Source: Candidatus Omnitrophota bacterium (lineage in GTDB: Bacteria; Omnitrophota; Gorgyraeia; JABMQH01). From it: a stretch of DNA of 11,307 bases. The position numbers and the translations under genes were made by a program. Of this stretch, positions 7,217 through 11,307 are shown piece after piece. Numbering within the stretch: the stretch's first letter is position 1; every line of letters starts with the position of its first letter. The notes below the pieces were generated by a model. That model saw nothing but the letters and a program-made list of their open reading frames with translations. It ran no database searches and had not been told where the DNA came from. Location of the stretch: the NCBI GenBank assembly GCA_026387595.1, contig JAPLLL010000104.1, positions 1-11,307 of the forward strand. The letters are read 5' to 3'.

Positions 7217-7819
7217 ATGAAGGCAAAAAACAGTACGCTGTCGTCCATTAAGAACCGCCGCAGCGTAAGGGTGTTTCTTGATAAGCCCGTAAGCAATGCC
7301 GATCTACAGACGATCTTAGAGGCTGCGAACCAGGCCCCCTCTGCGCATAATCAGCAGTCCTGGCGGTTCATTATTTTAAGAGGCGAAAAGAAAAGCGACC
7401 TGGTAAGCCTTATCAGCACCAAGGCGGGAAACTTTCCCAAACCCACGTCCGTGCTTCTGCGCCTGGCATCCCGCAGCATTGCCTCAGCGCCGGTTGTGGT
7501 CGCCGTGGCAAATACCGGAGAGCTTATCCTTAGAGGGACAGAATTATTTAAGGTGGATAAGAATATAGCCTCTGATTTTTTCAGGATAATGGAAATACAG
7601 AGCTCCGCCGCCGCGGTGCAGAATTTATTGATCGCAGCTACATCCATGGGCCTTGGCACGGTATGGCTCGGCGTGCTCGTGTTGATTAAAAAAGACATCC
7701 TGAGATTTCTCGGCGAACCCGAAGGCGAGTTCATGGCAGTGGTCCCTGTCGGATATGCGGCAAGGCCGCCCGCGGGCCCCAAGAAACAACCACTGGCCGT
7801 GGTCGCGAAATACTTATAG
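7217..7819 (+). CDS. Nitroreductase-family FMN oxidoreductase
   Basis: A 200-residue cytoplasmic protein of the nitroreductase/flavin-reductase superfamily. It has the N-terminal FMN-phosphate-binding RRSVRVF (14-20), then LQTILEAANQAPSAHNQQSW (30-49), then AAVQNLLIAATSMGLGTVWLG and a terminal VPVGYAARPP, all typical. These enzymes use FMN and NAD(P)H to reduce nitro compounds, quinones or flavins; some are iodotyrosine-deiodinase- or BluB-like. The sequence does not fix a substrate. Length is normal for the family. The ATG lies one base after the pyrophosphatase stop (TGA 7213-7215), so it is probably translated by coupling, and its expression would then depend on ribosomes reaching that end of hppA. 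Confidence 0.85.
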   Translation: MKAKNSTLSSIKNRRSVRVFLDKPVSNADLQTILEAANQAPSAHNQQSWRFIILRGEKKSDLVSLISTKAGNFPKPTSVLLRLASRSIASAPVVVAVANTGELILRGTELFKVDKNIASDFFRIMEIQSSAAAVQNLLIAATSMGLGTVWLGVLVLIKKDILRFLGEPEGEFMAVVPVGYAARPPAGPKKQPLAVVAKYL

Positions 7820-7830
7820 GAAATCCTCAC

Positions 7831-8490
7831 ATGGCTTCTATCATAGACCTGACTTTTCATTTTGACAGGCACCTCGCGTTCATTATCCAGCATTTCGGTA
7901 TGTGGACATATCTCATACTTTTTTTAGTGATCTTTGCCGAGACAGGGCTGGTTGTCACGCCGTTCCTGCCCGGGGATTCGCTTTTATTTGTGGTCGGGGC
8001 CTTTTCCGCGGCAGGCGCGTTTCATCCGCTTGCGGCAGCAGTTGTCCTTATCCTTGCCGCGGTCATCGGTGACAGCGCTAATTACGCTATAGGAAGGTAC
8101 CTTGAAAAAAAACTTGTGGACGCCGATAAGATCCGCTTCATAAACAAGAAGCACCTGGACAAGACCCACGAGTTCTTTAAAAAATACGGGGGTAAGACCA
8201 TAATATTGGCGAGATTTGTTCCTATCGTGCGCACCTTCGCGCCGTTCGTGGCAGGCTTCGGCTACATGGATTATCCGAAATTCTTCTTCTATAATGTTAC
8301 CGGAGGAATATTATGGGTCGCTATCCTTGTGACAGCAGGTTTCTGCTTTGGCAATATGCCGATCGTTAAGGATAATCTTTCATTTGTCATATTGATAATC
8401 ATATTCGTTTCAATGCTGCCCGCGGTCATCGAATTAATAAAAACAAAAAGAGAAAACATTAAAAATAAAGTAAGCAATGAACAAAAATAA
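7831..8490 (+). CDS. DedA-family (VTT-domain) membrane protein
   Basis: A 219-residue inner-membrane protein. Hallmarks are FAETGLVVTPFLPGDSLLF (35-53), IGDSANYAIGRY (79-90), ILARFVPIVRTFAPFVAG (125-142) and FFFYNVTGGILWV (151-163). E37, D49, R128 and R134 have the same spacing as the essential E39, D51, R130 and R136 of E. coli YqjA. DedA proteins act in membrane homeostasis. Some flip undecaprenyl phosphate (UptA), and YqjA supports growth at alkaline pH and is thought to be proton-motive-force dependent. The exact substrate here is unknown. The C-terminal tail (about 203-219) is Lys-rich. It begins 11 bases after the nitroreductase stop and its last 14 bases overlap the next gene's start. 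Confidence 0.9.
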   Translation: MASIIDLTFHFDRHLAFIIQHFGMWTYLILFLVIFAETGLVVTPFLPGDSLLFVVGAFSAAGAFHPLAAAVVLILAAVIGDSANYAIGRYLEKKLVDADKIRFINKKHLDKTHEFFKKYGGKTIILARFVPIVRTFAPFVAGFGYMDYPKFFFYNVTGGILWVAILVTAGFCFGNMPIVKDNLSFVILIIIFVSMLPAVIELIKTKRENIKNKVSNEQK

Positions 8491-11137
8491 ACAGGCATGG
8501 CATTTATCCGTTAATGATACTGCAGTGTATTTAACTACGGATCTATCCGCCGGCCTTCTTAACGCTGAAGCCACTCAAAGGCTCAAGCAGTACGGCCCCA
8601 ACCAGCTTAAAGAGGCCAAGGCCCGTTCTCCTCTTGGAATATTCCTTGAACAATTCCGCGATTTTATCATCTGGGTCCTGATCGGCGCTGCCCTGGTTTC
8701 TGGGTTTCTTAAGGAGTGGGTCGATGCCCTGGCCATTATCGCGATCGTAATCATAAATGCCATATTGGGTTTTATCCAGGAATACCGCGCTGAAAAGTCC
8801 CTGGCCGCTTTAAAAAAATTATCCTCTCCCACTGCCAAGGTTATCAGGAACGGCCAGCGCAGCATTCTTGCGTCATCAGAACTCGTGCCCGGAGACATAA
8901 TTGAACTTGAAGCCGGCGACCATATCCCGGCGGACTGCAGGCTCGCCTGGCTTACGTCTAATTTCAGCGTGCAGGAAGCAAGCCTTACCGGCGAATCAAC
9001 GCCTGTACTGAAAACCATCGGCGCCCTGGAAGAAAAGGAAGTTCCCCTGGCTGACAGGGCGAACATGGCGTATACAGGTACTTTTGTCGCTTCAGGAAAG
9101 TCAAAAGCGGTTGTTGTTAATACGGGCATGGCTACCGAACTGGGCAAGATCGCCGGAATGATCCAGGAAATAAGCCGCGAAACAACACCATTGCAGAAAA
9201 AATTAGAGGAATTCGGCAAGTGGATCGTATATCTTTGTTTTGCGCTGGTCGGCCTTGTATTTTTACTGGAATGGCTGCGCGGCGGCAAGATCATCGATGT
9301 CTTCCTGACCGCGGTAAGCCTTGCTGTCGCCGCGATCCCGGAAGGCCTGCCGGCGGTAGTGACTATAGCCCTGGCATTAGGGGTGCGGCGCATGGTCAAG
9401 CGCCACGCCATTATAAGGAAACTCCCGTCGGTTGAAACCCTTGGATGCGCCACGGTCATCTGTTCGGATAAGACCGGGACCCTGACGAAGAACGAAATGA
9501 CGGTGCAAGCGGTCTTTGCCGGCAATAAGATATTTAAGGTAACCGGCATAGGATACGAACCCAAAGGGCAGTTTTTACTTGATGAAAAGCAGATCGACGC
9601 AGGGCAATACCCTGAATTAGAAAAGGCGCTGCAGGCGTCGGTCCTTTGTAACGGCGCGCAGTTAGTCAGTGTTGGCGCCGGATACGGGATAATCGGCGAT
9701 CCTACAGAGGCCGCGCTTTTGACAGCAGCGGCAAAGGCAGGTATCTGGAAAGAACCGCAGGAAAAAGAGTTTACATTTATAGACGAAATACCGTTCGATT
9801 CAGAACGCAAAAAGATGACGATAATCCGCGAACATAAAGGCGGGAGGTTCGCGTTTGTCAAAGGCGCGCCGGATATGCTGTTGAATGACTGCGAATTGAC
9901 CGGCCAGGACAGGGGAAATATCCGCAAAATTAATAACGAGCTGGCGGCACGGGCAATGCGGGTATTGGCAGTCGCTTACAGGACGCTTGATGAAAGTAAA
10001 CAGCCGTATGACGCAAAGGCCGTTGAAACAGGGCTTATTTTTGCGGGGCTGATCGCGATGATAGACCCGCCGCGCGAGGAAGTAAAAAAGGCGATACAGG
10101 AATGCGCCACAGCCGGCATAAAGACCGTAATGATCACAGGCGACCATAAGAACACAGCGGTTGCGATAGCGCGAGCGCTTGGGTTTTTCAGCGATGATTC
10201 CCTGGCATTGAGCGGGGAGGAGCTGGACAAGCTGAGCGACGAAGAGTTATATAAGGAAGTCAGAAAAATATCCGTATACGCGCGGGTTTCCCCCGAGCAT
10301 AAATTAAGGGTGGTGCGCGCCTGGCGCAGGTACGGCGAAGTCGTGGCCATGACCGGCGACGGGGTGAATGATGCCCCGGCCATCAAAGAGGCGGATATCG
10401 GCGTTGCCATGGGTATCACCGGTACCGACGTTACCAAGGAAGTCTCGGACATGGTGATAACCGACGACAACTTTGCATCCATTGTCTCGGCTGTCGAAGA
10501 GGGCAGGGGCATTTATGACAATATAAAGAAATTCATTCATTATCTTCTTTCCTGCAATGCCGGAGAGATCCTGGTCATGTTCGTCTCTTCCTTAATAGGG
10601 CTGCCTGTGCCGCTTCTTCCGATACAGATCCTGTGGGTCAATCTTGTGACCGACGGCCTGCCCGCGCTCGCTTTAGGCATGGACCCTGTTGACCCGAACA
10701 TAATGCGCCGGCCTCCGCGTAAAACCACGGAAGGGGTGCTCACAAGACAGAGGGCGGTATCGATGCTGGCGCAGGGCTCGTTCATCGCCTTTTGCAGCTT
10801 ATTCGCGTTTACCTTTGTTTTGTTCGTAGAAAAACAAGGTATTGCCCGCGCAAGGACAGCGGCGTTCATCGTCCTTTCATGCGCGCAGCTGTTCCATTCC
10901 TTTAACTGCAGGAGCATGACAGAGTCGTTATTTAAATTAGGGATATTTACTAACAAAAAACTGGTCTCGGCGGTTATCATCTCATTTGTCCTGCAGATGG
11001 CAGCGGTTTATGTGCCCTTTCTTCAAAGGATATTTAAGACCGAACCGCTCGGACTGCTTGACTGGGTATTTGTAATCGTTATTTCATCGTTCCCGTTGTG
11101 GGCGATGGAGTTATGGAAATGGAGGCGCCGTTCATGA
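8477..11137 (+). CDS. Calcium-type cation-transporting P-type ATPase (P2A/P2B-like)
   Basis: A complete 886-residue pump. It has an N-terminal cation-ATPase domain (WHLSVNDTAVYLTTD), the actuator loop TGES (171-174), PEGLP in M4 (288-292, E289), the phosphorylation site DKTGTLT (D331), the hinge GDGVNDAPAI (627-636), NAGE in M5 (N694, E697) and NLVTDG in M6 (N722, T725, D726). The distances E289-D331 and N694-N722 equal those of SERCA (309-351, 768-796), so both Ca2+ sites look largely preserved. The M8 position of SERCA E908 is Gln here (Q804), as in plasma-membrane Ca2+ pumps. It probably exports Ca2+, though Mn2+ or other ions cannot be excluded. The start ATG overlaps the dedA end by 14 bases. 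The ribosome site is weak and A-rich, so coupling is likely. Confidence 0.92.
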   Translation: MNKNKQAWHLSVNDTAVYLTTDLSAGLLNAEATQRLKQYGPNQLKEAKARSPLGIFLEQFRDFIIWVLIGAALVSGFLKEWVDALAIIAIVIINAILGFIQEYRAEKSLAALKKLSSPTAKVIRNGQRSILASSELVPGDIIELEAGDHIPADCRLAWLTSNFSVQEASLTGESTPVLKTIGALEEKEVPLADRANMAYTGTFVASGKSKAVVVNTGMATELGKIAGMIQEISRETTPLQKKLEEFGKWIVYLCFALVGLVFLLEWLRGGKIIDVFLTAVSLAVAAIPEGLPAVVTIALALGVRRMVKRHAIIRKLPSVETLGCATVICSDKTGTLTKNEMTVQAVFAGNKIFKVTGIGYEPKGQFLLDEKQIDAGQYPELEKALQASVLCNGAQLVSVGAGYGIIGDPTEAALLTAAAKAGIWKEPQEKEFTFIDEIPFDSERKKMTIIREHKGGRFAFVKGAPDMLLNDCELTGQDRGNIRKINNELAARAMRVLAVAYRTLDESKQPYDAKAVETGLIFAGLIAMIDPPREEVKKAIQECATAGIKTVMITGDHKNTAVAIARALGFFSDDSLALSGEELDKLSDEELYKEVRKISVYARVSPEHKLRVVRAWRRYGEVVAMTGDGVNDAPAIKEADIGVAMGITGTDVTKEVSDMVITDDNFASIVSAVEEGRGIYDNIKKFIHYLLSCNAGEILVMFVSSLIGLPVPLLPIQILWVNLVTDGLPALALGMDPVDPNIMRRPPRKTTEGVLTRQRAVSMLAQGSFIAFCSLFAFTFVLFVEKQGIARARTAAFIVLSCAQLFHSFNCRSMTESLFKLGIFTNKKLVSAVIISFVLQMAAVYVPFLQRIFKTEPLGLLDWVFVIVISSFPLWAMELWKWRRRS

Positions 11138-11307
11138 AAAGTTTAAAACATTATTTTGCCGCGGGCTTGCTCGCGACTTTGCCGCTTTTTCTCACCCTTT
11201 ATCTTCTGCTTATTATTTTCAAGCTGCTTGACGGCGTGTTAGGGGTGATCGTTAACAGCTATTTGAAGAAAGCATTCGGTTTTTCTGTTCCGGGCATAGG
11301 GATAGTT
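11134..11307 (+). CDS. DUF502-family transmembrane protein, N-terminal part, 3' end outside window
   Basis: The first 58 codons of a gene running off the right edge. GGAGG at 11121-11125 lies eight bases before the ATG, which overlaps the upstream TGA (ATGA at 11134-11137). The visible part has a hydrophobic segment, FAAGLLATLPLFLTLYLLLIIFKLLDGVLG, then a polar stretch and GFSVPGIGIV. The pattern GLL-x-x-LPL-x-LT...LLDG...PGIG is that of DUF502 proteins, small two-helix membrane proteins of unknown function. Only the start is available, so the assignment rests on the N-terminal signature. Confidence 0.75.
   Translation, partial: MKSLKHYFAAGLLATLPLFLTLYLLLIIFKLLDGVLGVIVNSYLKKAFGFSVPGIGIV

Noticed and set aside
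8575..9927. Long 450-codon open frame on the minus strand
   Set aside because: It lies antisense to the well-supported Ca2+-type ATPase gene, shows no recognisable domain and is Ser/Pro/Arg-rich as expected of a shadow frame.

Overview
The window is a dense, entirely plus-strand gene run from a bacterium. A secreted alkylsulfatase with a signal peptide and an ExbB/ExbD pair suggest a Gram-negative (diderm) cell envelope. The mix of genes, with a membrane pyrophosphatase beside P-type ATPases, DedA and DUF502 proteins, fits an uncultured candidate-phylum lineage such as Omnitrophota, but no marker gene is present and this placement is a weak inference. The first gene is clearly more AT-rich (about 41% GC in the blocks I counted) than the membrane pyrophosphatase (about 60% in a counted 300-base block).

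Layout: (1) 1-959, the C-terminal third of an MgtA/MgtB-type Mg2+ P-type ATPase whose start lies outside the window. (2) 978-3694, a secreted SdsA1-type alkylsulfatase, an ICMT/PEMT-like membrane methyltransferase, and a 50-residue two-helix membrane peptide coupled to it by an ATGA overlap. (3) 3695-3815, the only real intergenic gap, with a 12-bp perfect palindrome next to a possible -10 element. (4) 3816-7215, an ExbB/TolQ-ExbD/TolR pair followed by a K+-independent H+-pumping membrane pyrophosphatase gene interrupted by one in-frame TAA. (5) 7217-11137, a nitroreductase-family protein, a DedA/VTT membrane protein and a complete Ca2+-type P-type ATPase. (6) 11134 to the end, the start of a DUF502 membrane protein.

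Most of the genes act in or at the inner membrane and concern ion gradients. The pyrophosphatase would make a proton-motive force from PPi, ExbBD would spend one, and the two P-type ATPases move Mg2+ in and Ca2+ out. Mg2+ is the cofactor and Ca2+ an inhibitor of pyrophosphatases, so the grouping is chemically coherent, but a shared function is inference.

The most notable feature is the TAA in the pyrophosphatase. Conserved sequence continues without a frame change on both sides, so it is a recent nonsense mutation, a sequence error or (less likely) readthrough. No RNA genes, CRISPR arrays, transposons or clear terminators were found. I saw no convincing entirely new system; the other points of interest are the small membrane peptide, the promoter/palindrome region and the unusual gene neighbourhood.
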